Position numbers and translations under genes: made by a program. Of a DNA stretch of 64,000 nt, positions 1 to 9,066 are shown piece by piece. The number at the start of each line of letters is the position of its first letter. The first letter of the stretch is position 1. The stretch is from JABFRZ01 sp964631945 (lineage in GTDB: Bacteria; Planctomycetota; UBA1135; GCA-002686595): positions 1 through 64,000 of the forward strand of contig CAZWAY010000026.1 in assembly GCA_964631945.1 (NCBI GenBank), given 5' to 3'. A model generated the notes under the pieces. It saw only the letters and a program-made list of their open reading frames with translations, had not been told where the DNA came from and ran no database searches.

Positions 1-55
1 TCATGGGGCGGAAGTCTCTCACAGCGCCTGGACCGGTTTCAGGGGGTCAGGTCAC

Positions 56-782
56 TTGCCGGCAGGACGCTCGTACGCGTTGGGATGGTTCGAGGCCATG
101 CGCCGGGCGGAGGTCGCGCGTGAGGAAGGCGTACTCACCTGGCGGACGAAGAGGGGTCGTTACCAGGTCTCACGTGAGAGCGGGCTCTTGCTGCTCATCG
201 AGGCGGAGATCCGCTCGGAGCCGCGCACGCTGCGCTTGAAGAGCGCGGCGCTCGACGTCGAGCTCGACGCGAGCCTGACGACCCTTCCCGACGAGGCGCG
301 CCAGGGCGCCCCGGACGCCGAGATGGCTCGGGGAATGCAAGGCTTTGCCGCAAGAGCGCTGCGCGAGGTCGGCTTCACGCGCGCCAGCGCCATACAGCCG
401 TGGGACGAACGCGCACGTGACGACTGGCGCGCCTTCCTCGACTCGCGAGAACAATTGCCGGAAAGAGCTCCAGCGACTCGAGGATCACCTGGACCAACTT
501 GTCGATCGATTGCGAACAGAGCTGGGGCAAGGCGACTCGCCCGACGCACGCGCGAGGGTCGAGGAGGCGATCACCGCTGGACGCGGTGCTCTTGAAGAGC
601 TCCTCGGGCGCAACGAGAAGAGCCTGATCGAATCGCTCCCGGCGCTCTCCGTCAGGTCCGAGGAGGGCCGGGAGGAGCTCAGTGCGCTCGAGCGCGAGGT
701 CGTCTCGGCGATCTGGGCCGAGCTCGTGGGCGAGCCCGCTCGCAAGGCCTTCGAGGAGCGGGTGGGTGGGCTCGAACGCTGA
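56..782 (+). pseudogene. Frameshifted hypothetical protein, possibly 5'-partial
   Basis: I do not recognise the family. One reading frame is coding-like from the left edge to about position 450, and a second frame, shifted by one base, is coding-like from about 455 to the stop at 780-782. The joined product would be about 240 residues. The second half is strongly helical and charged, with segments such as KELQRLEDHLDQLVDRL and a C-terminus rich in Glu and Arg, so it may form a coiled coil. The first frame has no stop back to position 2, so the true start may lie outside the window; 56 is a TTG and is only a placeholder. The break could be a real mutation, a programmed event or a sequencing error. 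Confidence 0.45.
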
Positions 783-828
783 GCCCGCTTGTCTTCTCGA
801 TCGTAGTGAGCACCGGGCTGGCCTGTCG

Positions 829-1437
829 TCAGCCGCCCATCTCGACCGTCGAGAGCTGCGGCCCCGCGTACGTCTCGGTCTTGATGTGGACCTGCTTCTT
901 CTCCATGTCCCAATGGAAGACCTGCACGCCGCCGCCGCCCTGACCGTCGGAGTGGAGCTTCGCCACGGCGCGCGTCTGGTTGTCGAGCAGCATCACGCAG
1001 CAGGAACCATCCGGATCCACGCGCAGCCCGAGGCGATCGGGCATCGGGTCGCCGACGCCGTGCGGCGCGTCCATCGCGAGCACGACCGAGCCGTCGTCGA
1101 AGGTGGAGAAGCCGCCGCGCTCGGCGCCGGTCTTGTCGTGCACGGTCAGGCCCGCGGCGCGCGAGCGGCGCTGGCCGTCCTTCGGATCCTGGCCGAGCGC
1201 GAGGCGCACCACGCCGGCATCGTCCACGAGTTCGAGACGCCGCACGCGCAGGTGCTCGATCTCGTCGGCCTCACGCGCCGGCGGACCGAACGCGAGCGTC
1301 CAGCTCGCCAAGAGCGCGGTACACGACACGGCTCCGAACAGCTGCGCGCGTCGCAGGCGCCGCTCGATGCGAACCAATCGACCTTCGAAGTTCGACCCGA
1401 CCGATCCGGCTGGATGGAGTTCCATGGTGCGCGCCAT
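829..1437 (-). CDS. Hypothetical membrane-anchored protein
   Basis: Unknown protein of about 202 residues. An N-terminal stretch of basic residues (RIERRLRRAQ) is followed by one hydrophobic segment (about residues 24-42), so it is probably anchored in the inner membrane with a C-terminal domain outside the cytoplasm. The C-terminal part has repeated short beta-type segments (ELVDDAGVVRLALGQD, LTVHDKTGAERGGFS, GLRVDPDGSCCVMLLD) that look like a beta-rich or propeller-like fold. The start is uncertain: ATGs at 1437, 1425 and 1494 are all in frame; 1437 and 1425 both place the hydrophobic segment near the N-terminus. It lies downstream of tag on the same strand with an 83-bp gap. Confidence 0.6.
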   Translation of the reverse strand: MARTMELHPAGSVGSNFEGRLVRIERRLRRAQLFGAVSCTALLASWTLAFGPPAREADEIEHLRVRRLELVDDAGVVRLALGQDPKDGQRRSRAAGLTVHDKTGAERGGFSTFDDGSVVLAMDAPHGVGDPMPDRLGLRVDPDGSCCVMLLDNQTRAVAKLHSDGQGGGGVQVFHWDMEKKQVHIKTETYAGPQLSTVEMGG

Positions 1438-1520
1438 TCTCGGGCGCGCCCGAGCGCCGCGTGGGCTCCGGGAAGTAAGGAATGGGTCGGCCATGGCCCT
1501 CGCCTGGGCCATGAGCCCTG

Positions 1521-2123
1521 TCAGGACCGTCGCCGACGCTTCGCCTCCGCCGCCGCGCGGAAGGCGCAGCCGTCGGCGTGGTCGTCGATCAGGCCCACGG
1601 CCTGCATGAAGGCGTGCATCGTGGTCGGACCGACGTAGCTCCAGCCGCGCTTCTTCAGGTCCTTCGAGAGCGCCTTCGACTCGGGGCTCGCGGGTAGCCA
1701 CGCTCCGCCGAAGGGGCGCTCGACGCGGTAGTGCTCGAAGTAGCGCACCAGGCTGCCGGTCTCCTCGACCAGCTCGAGCGCGCGCGCGGCGTTGTTCACG
1801 GCCGACTCGATCTTGCCGCGGTGGCGCACGATGCCGGCGTCCTGCAACAGACGCGCTACGTCGCGCTTACCGAAGCGCGCCACGCGCTCGATCTCGAAGT
1901 CGGCGAAGGCGGCCCGGAAGTTCGCGCGCTTCTTGAGGATGGTCAGCCAGGAGAGCCCCGACTGGAAGCCCTCCAGACACACGTTCTCGAACAGGCGCTC
2001 CTGGTTGCGGAGCGGGAGGCCCCACTCGCGATCGTGGTAGCGGACGTAGAGCGGGTCGTCGCTGCACCAGCCGCAGCGCGCCTTGCCGTCGGCGTGGGTG
2101 CGCAGGATCTCCACGCGGACCAT
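1521..2123 (-). CDS. tag: DNA-3-methyladenine glycosylase I
   Basis: Base-excision repair enzyme that removes 3-methyladenine from alkylated DNA in the cytoplasm. The 200-residue length is normal for the Tag family. The N-terminal motif CGWCSDDPLYVRYHDREWG carries the Cys and His of the zinc site, followed by ERLFENVCLEGFQSGLSW with the conserved Glu/Trp pocket. The C-terminal MHAFMQAVGLIDDHADGC supplies the remaining zinc His and Cys. The ATG at 2123 fits the family start closely, with a slightly longer N-terminal tail (VEILRTHADGKAR). It is divergently placed from the multicopper oxidase gene, so its promoter must lie in 2124-2386. Confidence 0.95.
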   Translation of the reverse strand: MVRVEILRTHADGKARCGWCSDDPLYVRYHDREWGLPLRNQERLFENVCLEGFQSGLSWLTILKKRANFRAAFADFEIERVARFGKRDVARLLQDAGIVRHRGKIESAVNNAARALELVEETGSLVRYFEHYRVERPFGGAWLPASPESKALSKDLKKRGWSYVGPTTMHAFMQAVGLIDDHADGCAFRAAAEAKRRRRS

Positions 2124-2235
2124 GGTGCCGCGGTCAGCGCTCCGAGGCTCGCGCGCGCCGCTCGAACTCGCAGCTCACGCGCGGGTGGAACCCGGATGGC
2201 GAGCGGCGACCGTGCGCCGACCTGCGCAGAAAGTG

Positions 2236-2277
2236 CAGGGTTTCGACCCTGAAACGCCCTCGCGTCTAATTGCAATT
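2236..2277. promoter_or_regulatory. Hairpin and palindrome in the tag / copper-operon divergent region
   Basis: Between divergent tag and the multicopper oxidase there is a perfect 6-bp stem with a TTCG loop (CAGGGT-TTCG-ACCCTG, 2236-2251), then a perfect 10-bp palindrome AATTGCAATT (2268-2277) inside the only AT-rich patch of the 263-bp gap. The AT-rich patch is a likely promoter area and the palindrome a possible operator, but no regulator gene is present nearby. Confidence 0.35.
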
Positions 2278-2386
2278 TACTATCCATCGAGAGCACCGAA
2301 AGGCTCCGAGGGTCACAAGGTCACGGCCGCGGGCCGTCTCCTGATCGAAGCATTCCGGGCTTGGCACGAGTCCATCAGGAGACACC

Positions 2387-4354
2387 ATGAAACGCCTTCC
2401 CATCGCGGTCCTCGCGACCGCGGTCTCGCTCGCGGTCTGCCCGCTCGGCGCCCTGAGCGCGCAAGTCCCCGGCGGAACGCTCGACCCCACCTCGGTCCCG
2501 AAGTTCCGCACGCCCCTGGCCATCCCGCCCGCGATGCCGCGCAAGGAGGTCCTGCCCGGGCCCGGCAACACGAAGATCGACTACTACGAGATCGCCGTGC
2601 GCCAGTTCGAGCAGCAGGTGCTGCCGCCCGGGCTGCCGGCCACGACGCTGTGGGGCTACGGCGCGCCGCAGGTCCCCGACTCCTTCGCCTATCCCGCGCG
2701 CACCATCGAGGCGCGCTATCGCCGGCCGGTGCGCATCAAGTGGACCAACGAGCTGGTGGACGCGAACGGGAACTACCTTCCGCACCTCCTGCCCATCGAC
2801 CAGACCCTGCACTGGGCCAATCCGCCGGGCGCACGCGACACGCAGGGCACGGACCAGGAGCGCTACCTCGGCCCCGTGCCGATGGTGCCGCACCTGCACG
2901 GCGCCGCGACCACGCAGGAGAGCGACGGCTACCCCGAGGCGTGGACGCTCCCGGACGCGGTGAACATCCCGCTCGGGCTCTTCCGCACCGGCACCCACTA
3001 CGACCTGAACAAGGCCTCGTCGCCCCTCGGCGCGCAGTGGTCCGCCGGCAGCATGGTCTTCGAGTACCCGAACCGGCAGGCGGCCACGACCCTGTGGTAC
3101 CGCGACCACTCGCTCGGCATGACGCGCGCCAACGTGTATGCCGGCCCGGCGGGCTTCTACCTCTTGCGCGGCGGCCCCGCCGATGCGGTAGACGGCCGCC
3201 TGCCCGGTCCGGCGCCCTCGAGCGAGGATCGAGCCGGGCGCGCCTACCGCGAGCTCCCGATCCTCATCCAGGATCGCTCGTTCAACGCGGACGGTTCGCT
3301 GTTCTATCCCGGCGATCGGGCCTTCTTCGAGGGCCTGCGCAAGGACCAGCTGCAGATCCCCTTCAAGCCCGACGGCGGCAGCGACGTCTCGCCCATCTGG
3401 AACGCCGAGTTCTTCGGCAACACCATGGTGGTGAACGGCAAGACCTGGCCCTTCGCGAACGTGGAGCAGCGCCGCTACCGCCTGCGCCTCCTGAACGGCT
3501 GTGACTCGCGCTTCCTGATCCTGCAGTTCTCCAACGGGCTCCCGTTCTGGCAGATCGGAGCCGAGGGCGGCTTCCTGCCGCAGCCGGTGCGCCTCGAGCG
3601 GCTCCTGCTCGAGCCCGCCGGCCGCGCGGACGTGATCGTCGACTTCAGCGACGTCGCTGCGGGCACCAGCCTCCGGCTGCTCAACATCGGTCCGGACGAA
3701 CCCTACGGCGGCGGCGTGCCGGATCTCGACTTCCTGCCCTCCGATCCCAACACCACCGGCCAGGTGATGCAGTTCCGCATCGCGCGCCGGCGCGGCAGCG
3801 ACCCGAGCTCGCGCCCCGAGACCCTGGGCCTCCCGGTCCAGGCGCGCCTCGGCGAGCACAGCGTCGTGCGCAAGGTCAGCCTCAACGAGATGGAGTCGAG
3901 CACGATCCTGGTCTCGACCGACGCCGAGGGCAACATCGTCCTCGATCCCGCCGGCGCGCCCTTCGGCCCGACCATGGGCGGGCTCGGCACGCTGAATCCG
4001 GACGGCACGGGCAAGGTGCTGACCTGGAGCGACGCCGTGACCGAGACGCCGCGCCAAGGCGTGACCGAGGTGTGGGAGATCCACAACTTCACCGAGGACG
4101 CCCACCCGGTGCACGTGCACCAGGTGCAGTTCCAGGTCATGGGGCGCAGGGGTGCCGACGGCGTGCTGCGCGGACCCGAGCCCTGGGAGACCGGCTTCAC
4201 CGATACGGTGATCTCCCTGCCCGGCGAGATCACGCGCATCAAGGCGCGCTTCGACATCCCCGGCCTCTTCGTGTGGCACTGCCACATCCTCGAGCACGAG
4301 GACAACGAGATGATGCGGCCGTTCCAGGTCGAGGCCCCGCCCATCGGGCCCTGA
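2387..4354 (+). CDS. Multicopper oxidase (CotA/bilirubin-oxidase-like), exported
   Basis: Laccase-type oxidase of 655 residues with a Sec signal peptide ending near ALSA-Q (residue 24), so it acts outside the cytoplasmic membrane, probably oxidising Cu(I) or phenolic substrates. Four copper motifs are visible: HLHG (169-172), WYRDHS (237-242), HPVHVH (573-578) and HCHILEH...M (631-642) containing the type-1 Cys632 and axial Met642. In CotA the second motif is WYHDHA; here its first His is Arg239, which would remove one type-3 copper ligand. A good ribosome binding site AGGAGA lies 2377-2382. It leads a run with cusB- and cusA-like genes, which supports a role in copper or silver tolerance. 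Confidence 0.92.
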   Translation: MKRLPIAVLATAVSLAVCPLGALSAQVPGGTLDPTSVPKFRTPLAIPPAMPRKEVLPGPGNTKIDYYEIAVRQFEQQVLPPGLPATTLWGYGAPQVPDSFAYPARTIEARYRRPVRIKWTNELVDANGNYLPHLLPIDQTLHWANPPGARDTQGTDQERYLGPVPMVPHLHGAATTQESDGYPEAWTLPDAVNIPLGLFRTGTHYDLNKASSPLGAQWSAGSMVFEYPNRQAATTLWYRDHSLGMTRANVYAGPAGFYLLRGGPADAVDGRLPGPAPSSEDRAGRAYRELPILIQDRSFNADGSLFYPGDRAFFEGLRKDQLQIPFKPDGGSDVSPIWNAEFFGNTMVVNGKTWPFANVEQRRYRLRLLNGCDSRFLILQFSNGLPFWQIGAEGGFLPQPVRLERLLLEPAGRADVIVDFSDVAAGTSLRLLNIGPDEPYGGGVPDLDFLPSDPNTTGQVMQFRIARRRGSDPSSRPETLGLPVQARLGEHSVVRKVSLNEMESSTILVSTDAEGNIVLDPAGAPFGPTMGGLGTLNPDGTGKVLTWSDAVTETPRQGVTEVWEIHNFTEDAHPVHVHQVQFQVMGRRGADGVLRGPEPWETGFTDTVISLPGEITRIKARFDIPGLFVWHCHILEHEDNEMMRPFQVEAPPIGP

Positions 4355-4428
4355 GCCCGCGCGGAAAGCCCGGGCCGGCGCGAATCGCCGTGGCGGCCTG
4401 GGCTGCTGCGCTCCTCCTGCCGAACAAG

Positions 4429-5760
4429 ATGCGCGTGCCGAAGCTGGCTCCCTCTTCTCCGCGTGTGCCGCGCCGCGGCCGCGTCGCGCCCGCCATCGCC
4501 TGGTCGCTGCTGGCCGTCGGCCTCGGCTGGAGCGCCGGCGTGGTCTGGAGCGTGCCCGTGCCGGCCGCGGGTGAGCGCGAGCACGGCGACCCGACCCCGG
4601 CGCAGGTGGTCGAGTTCTACTGCCCGATGCACCCGAGCTACCACGCGAGCCGCGCGGGCGACTGCCCGCTGTGCAACATGGCGATGATGCCGCTCGAGGG
4701 TGGCGCCGCGCCCGCCAGCGCGACGGTGGCGGGACACGCCACCGTCGAGCTGACGAGCGAGCGCCTGCAGCTCGTCGGCCTCCGCACGGAGGCGGTCGAG
4801 TCGCGCCCCTGCACGCGCACGCTGCGCGTGCCCGGACGGGTCGAGGTGGACGAGGACGGGCTCTCGGCCGTCAGCCTCAAGACCACCGGCTGGGTCGAGG
4901 AGCTGTTCGTGCGCTCGGTCGGTGCCTCGGTGGAGCCGGGGCAGCCGCTGTTCACGCTCTACAGCCCCGAGCTGTTCGAGGCGCAGCGCAAGTACATCCT
5001 GGCGAGCTCGCTGCTGGCCCAGAACCTGGCCGGCGGCGGGGCGGAGCTCGAGGCCAGCAAGCGCCAGCAGGTCGAGGCGACGCGCGCGCGCCTGGCGCTG
5101 TGGGACATGGACGAGGCGCAGATCCGCGCGCTGGAACAGCCCGGGGCCGAGCCGCTCAGCATCACGCCCATCGTGGCGCGCGCGGGCGGCGTGGTCCTGC
5201 GTCGCGACATCGTCAAGGGCGCGCGCGTCGAGCCGGGCGAGGCGCTCTTCGAGCTGGCCGATCTCACGCGCGTGTGGGTCCTGGCCGAGGTCTTCGAGGC
5301 CGACCTGATGCGCGTCGCCAGCGGAGCGGCGGTCGAGATCGAGCTGGCGGGCCGGCCCGGGGCGAGCCTGGCCGGCACGGTCGACTACGTCTACCCGCTG
5401 CTGGACGCGGCCACGCGCACGGCGCGCGTGCGCATCGTGCTCGAGAACCCCGAGGGGCTGCTGCGGCCGGGCATGTACGCCACGGTCTCGATCGGCGTGG
5501 CCCTCGGCGAACAGCTGCTGATCGACGACGAGGCCGTGCTCGACACGGGCCTGCGCAAGCTGGTGTTCGTCGAGCTCGCGCCGGGCCGCTACGAGCCGCG
5601 CGAGGTCGAGATCGGCGAGCGCTTCGACGGCCGGGCCCTGGTGCTCGCGGGCCTCGAGGAGGGCGAGCGCATCGTCACCAGCGGCACCTTCCTGATCGAC
5701 TCCGAGAGCCGCATGCAGGCCGCGCTGCGCGCCTTCGGGCGCGGCACCCCGACGCCGTGA
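4429..5760 (+). CDS. cusB: RND efflux periplasmic adaptor, CusB/CzcB-type with heavy-metal-binding domain
   Basis: Membrane-fusion subunit that should link the inner-membrane pump encoded next to an outer-membrane channel and hand metal ions to it. After an N-terminal membrane anchor (about residues 20-45) comes a heavy-metal-binding domain YCPMHPSYHASRAGDCPLC, then a lipoyl-like/barrel-sandwich and beta-barrel adaptor core. ATG 4429 is chosen; an in-frame GTG at 4390 would add 13 residues and neither has a strong ribosome binding site. The gap to the multicopper oxidase is 74 bp and to cusA 16 bp, consistent with one operon. Whether the substrate is copper/silver or another divalent metal is inferred from CusA and the oxidase. 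Confidence 0.88.
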   Translation: MRVPKLAPSSPRVPRRGRVAPAIAWSLLAVGLGWSAGVVWSVPVPAAGEREHGDPTPAQVVEFYCPMHPSYHASRAGDCPLCNMAMMPLEGGAAPASATVAGHATVELTSERLQLVGLRTEAVESRPCTRTLRVPGRVEVDEDGLSAVSLKTTGWVEELFVRSVGASVEPGQPLFTLYSPELFEAQRKYILASSLLAQNLAGGGAELEASKRQQVEATRARLALWDMDEAQIRALEQPGAEPLSITPIVARAGGVVLRRDIVKGARVEPGEALFELADLTRVWVLAEVFEADLMRVASGAAVEIELAGRPGASLAGTVDYVYPLLDAATRTARVRIVLENPEGLLRPGMYATVSIGVALGEQLLIDDEAVLDTGLRKLVFVELAPGRYEPREVEIGERFDGRALVLAGLEEGERIVTSGTFLIDSESRMQAALRAFGRGTPTP

Positions 5761-5776
5761 TGCGCCACGACCGCCG

Positions 5777-8700
5777 ATGATCGCCGCCGTCATCGAGTTC
5801 AGCGCGCGCAACCGCGTCCTGGTGCTCGTGCTCGCGCTGGCCGCGGTGCTGGGCGGCGTGTGGTGCCTGCAGCGCGTGCCGCTCGACGCGATCCCGGACC
5901 TCTCCGACACGCAGGTGATCGTGCTCTCGCGCTGGGACCGCAGCCCGGACGTGATCGAGGACCAGGTCACCTACCCGCTCGTGTCGGCGCTGCTCGGCGC
6001 GCCCGGTATCAAGGCCATCCGCGGCCTCTCGGACTTCGGCTACTCGTACGTGTACGTCGTCTTCGATGACGGCACCGACCCGTACTGGGCGCGCAGCCGC
6101 ACGCTCGAGTACCTGTCGAAGATCCAGGCCGACCTGCCGGCGGGCGTGCAGACCGAGCTCGGCCCCGACGCGACCGGGGTGGGCTGGGTGTTCCAGTACG
6201 CGCTCGTCGATCCGAGCGGCCAGCACAGCCTGGCCGAGCTGCGCTCCTTCCAGGACTGGCGCCTGCGGCCCTGGCTCGAGAGCGTGCCGGGCGTGGCCGA
6301 GGTGGCCACCTTCGGCGGCTTCCAGCTGCAATACCAGGTCGACCTCGATCCGGTGAAGCTCGCCGCCTACGGCGTGCCGCTCGAGCGCGTGGTCGCCGCG
6401 ATCCGCGCGGGCAACGAGGAGGTCGGCGGGCGCCTGCTCGAGCTGGCCGGGACCGAGTACATGGTGCGCGGCCGCGGCTACGCACGTTCGGTCGAGGACC
6501 TGGCGCAGATCGTCGTGTCCAGCGACGGGAACGGCACGCCGGTGCTGGTCGGGAATCTCGGCACGGTGGCGCTCGGACCCGACCTGCGGCGCGGGCTGGG
6601 CGAGCTGGACGGCCAGGGCGACACGGTCGGCGGGATCGTGGTCTTGCGCCACGGCGAGAACGCGCTGGGCGTGATCGAGCGCGTGCGGACGAAGCTGGAG
6701 GAGCTCGCGCCCTCGCTGCCGAGCGGCGTGGAGGTCGTGACGACTTACGACCGCTCCGGTCTGGTCCGGCGCTCGATCGGCACGCTGGTCAGCGAGCTCC
6801 TGACGGCGCTGGTCGTGGTGAGCCTGGTGATCCTGGTGTTCCTGTGGCACGTGCCCAGCGCGATCGTGCCGATCGTCACGCTGCCGATCGCGATCCTGCT
6901 CGCCTTCGTGCCCATGTACTTCCTGGGCGTGAGCGCGAACATCATGTCGCTCTCGGGCATCACGATCTCGATCGGCGTGCTGGTGGACGGCGCCATCGTC
7001 GAGGTCGAGAACGCCTACAAGCGCCTGGAGCAGTGGATCGCGGGCGGCCGCCAGGGCGACTTCCACGCCGTGCGCCTGGGCGCGCTCAAGGAGGTCGGTC
7101 CGTCGGTCTTCTTCGCGCTGCTGGTGATCGCGGTCGGCTTCCTGCCGATCTTCGCGCTCGAGGACCAGGAAGGGCGCCTGTTCAAGCCGCTGGCCTACAC
7201 CAAGACCCTGACCATGGGCATCGCCGCGCTGCTGGCGATCACGCTCGATCCGGCCGTGCGCATGCTGTTCACGCGCGTCGATCCCGTGCGCGTGCGCGGG
7301 CGCGCGCTGAGCTGGATCGTGAACTGCGTCGCGGTCGGACGCTACTACCCCGAAGAGCGCCACCCGCTCAGCCGCGCGCTGTTCCGCCTGTACGAGGGCC
7401 CGTGCCGCTGGGTGATCCGGAACCGCGGCAAGACCGTGGCGCTCGCGCTGGCGCTGGTGGCCTCGACCGTGCCGGTCTACCGCGCCCTCGGCAGCGAGTT
7501 CATGCCGCCGCTGTGGGAGGGCGACCTGCTCTACATGCCCATCACCGCCCCGGGCATCTCCGCCACGCAGGCGGCGGACCTCTTGCAGCGCATGGACCAG
7601 GTGCTGGTGAGCTTCCCCGAGGTCGCGCACGTGCACGGCAAGGCCGGGCGCGCCGACAGCGCCACCGACCCCGCGCCGCTCTCCATGCTCGAGACGGTGA
7701 TCCAGCTCGAGCCCGAGTCCGCCTGGCGCAGCCGGCCACGCTTCTACTCGGGCTGGCCGGCCTGGCTGCAGGCGCCGCTGCGCCCGCTGTGGCCGGAGCG
7801 GATCTCGAAGGCGGAGCTCTTGGCCGAGCTGCAGGCACGCATGCAGTTCCCGGGCACCAGCTACGCGATGCTGATGCCGATCGAGACGCGCATCGACATG
7901 CTCACGACCGGCGTGCGCACGCCGATCGGCGTCAAGGTCCTCGGCGCCGACCTGGCCGAGATCGAGGCGGTGGCGACGCGCGTCGAGGGCGTGCTCGCGG
8001 GCGTGCCGGGCACCTCCAGCGCCTTCGCCGAGCGCGCGACGGGCGGCTACTTCCTGGACTTCGACTTCGATCGCGAGGCGCTCGCGCGCTACGGCCTCTC
8101 GATCACCGAGGCCCAGCACACCATCCAGAGCGCCGTGGGCGGCGAGAACCTGGGCACGACCATCGAGGGCCGCCAGCGCAACTCGATCCGCGTGCGCTAC
8201 GCGCGCGAGCTGCGCGACGACGTCTCGGACCTCGAACGCATCCTGGTCGACACCCCCGCTGGCGCCCGCATCCCGCTCGGCACGCTGGCGCACCTGCACA
8301 CGTCCGCGGGCCCGGCCATGATCCGCGACGAGAACGGCTCGCTGGCGGGCTACGTCTACGTCACGACCTCGGACGGGGACCTGGGCGCCTACGTCGAGCG
8401 CGCCAAGGCCGCGGTGCGCGCCGAGGTCGCGCTCCCGCCCGGCACCACCCTGGCCTGGAGCGGCCAGTACGAGCACCTGCTGCGCGTGCAGCAGCGCCTG
8501 TGGATGCTGGTCCCGCTGACCCTGTTCCTGATCGCGCTGCTGCTCTACCTGAACACGAAGTCGCTGGTGAAGACGGGCATCGTGCTGCTGGCCGTGCCGT
8601 TCTCGGCCATCGGCGCCTTCTGGCTCCTGTGGCTGCTCGGCTACAACCTCTCGATCGCCACCTGGGTCGGGCTGATCGCGCTGCTCGGGCTCGACGCCGA

Positions 8701-9064
8701 GACGGGCGTGTTCATGCTGCTGTACCTGGACCTGGCCTTCGACGAGCGCGTGCGCGCCGGGCGCCTGCGCACCTTCGACGACCTCAGCGAGGCCATCGTG
8801 CACGGCGCGGTCAAGCGCATCCGCCCCAAGCTGATGACCGTGTCGGCGGCCTTCATCGGGCTCCTGCCGGTGCTGTGGATGACGGGCAGCGGCGCGGACC
8901 TGATGAAGCGCGTGGCCGCGCCGCTGGTGGGCGGACTGCTGACGAGCTTCCTGCTGGAACTGCTGGTCTACCCGGCCCTCTATGCCGGCTGGAAGTGGCA
9001 CTTCGTCATGAAGCGCGGCCGCGCCGAGCTCACTCCGCTTCCGCTTCCCGCGCGGTCGGTCTAG
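5777..9064 (+). CDS. cusA: Heavy-metal RND efflux pump, CusA/CzcA family
   Basis: Inner-membrane proton-driven metal exporter of 1095 residues, close to the usual size. It begins with the family pattern of a first helix followed by RVPLDAIPDLSDTQV. Two sets of membrane helices flank periplasmic porter domains; TM4 holds GVLVDGAIVEVENAYKRLE with the Asp and Glu of the proton relay. The Met-rich porter segments (EFMPPLWEGDLLYMPIT and MLMPIETRIDMLTTG) match CusA rather than multidrug pumps, so Cu(I)/Ag(I) is the likely cargo. No outer-membrane channel (CusC-like) gene is in the window, so the complex must borrow one encoded elsewhere. Confidence 0.93.
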   Translation: MIAAVIEFSARNRVLVLVLALAAVLGGVWCLQRVPLDAIPDLSDTQVIVLSRWDRSPDVIEDQVTYPLVSALLGAPGIKAIRGLSDFGYSYVYVVFDDGTDPYWARSRTLEYLSKIQADLPAGVQTELGPDATGVGWVFQYALVDPSGQHSLAELRSFQDWRLRPWLESVPGVAEVATFGGFQLQYQVDLDPVKLAAYGVPLERVVAAIRAGNEEVGGRLLELAGTEYMVRGRGYARSVEDLAQIVVSSDGNGTPVLVGNLGTVALGPDLRRGLGELDGQGDTVGGIVVLRHGENALGVIERVRTKLEELAPSLPSGVEVVTTYDRSGLVRRSIGTLVSELLTALVVVSLVILVFLWHVPSAIVPIVTLPIAILLAFVPMYFLGVSANIMSLSGITISIGVLVDGAIVEVENAYKRLEQWIAGGRQGDFHAVRLGALKEVGPSVFFALLVIAVGFLPIFALEDQEGRLFKPLAYTKTLTMGIAALLAITLDPAVRMLFTRVDPVRVRGRALSWIVNCVAVGRYYPEERHPLSRALFRLYEGPCRWVIRNRGKTVALALALVASTVPVYRALGSEFMPPLWEGDLLYMPITAPGISATQAADLLQRMDQVLVSFPEVAHVHGKAGRADSATDPAPLSMLETVIQLEPESAWRSRPRFYSGWPAWLQAPLRPLWPERISKAELLAELQARMQFPGTSYAMLMPIETRIDMLTTGVRTPIGVKVLGADLAEIEAVATRVEGVLAGVPGTSSAFAERATGGYFLDFDFDREALARYGLSITEAQHTIQSAVGGENLGTTIEGRQRNSIRVRYARELRDDVSDLERILVDTPAGARIPLGTLAHLHTSAGPAMIRDENGSLAGYVYVTTSDGDLGAYVERAKAAVRAEVALPPGTTLAWSGQYEHLLRVQQRLWMLVPLTLFLIALLLYLNTKSLVKTGIVLLAVPFSAIGAFWLLWLLGYNLSIATWVGLIALLGLDAETGVFMLLYLDLAFDERVRAGRLRTFDDLSEAIVHGAVKRIRPKLMTVSAAFIGLLPVLWMTGSGADLMKRVAAPLVGGLLTSFLLELLVYPALYAGWKWHFVMKRGRAELTPLPLPARSV

Positions 9065-9066
9065 CC

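Noticed and set aside
2375..4297. 640-codon open frame antisense to the multicopper oxidase
   Set aside because: It mirrors the oxidase codons; the product is Ala/Arg/Gly-rich with no fold or ribosome binding site. High GC makes antisense frames open by chance.
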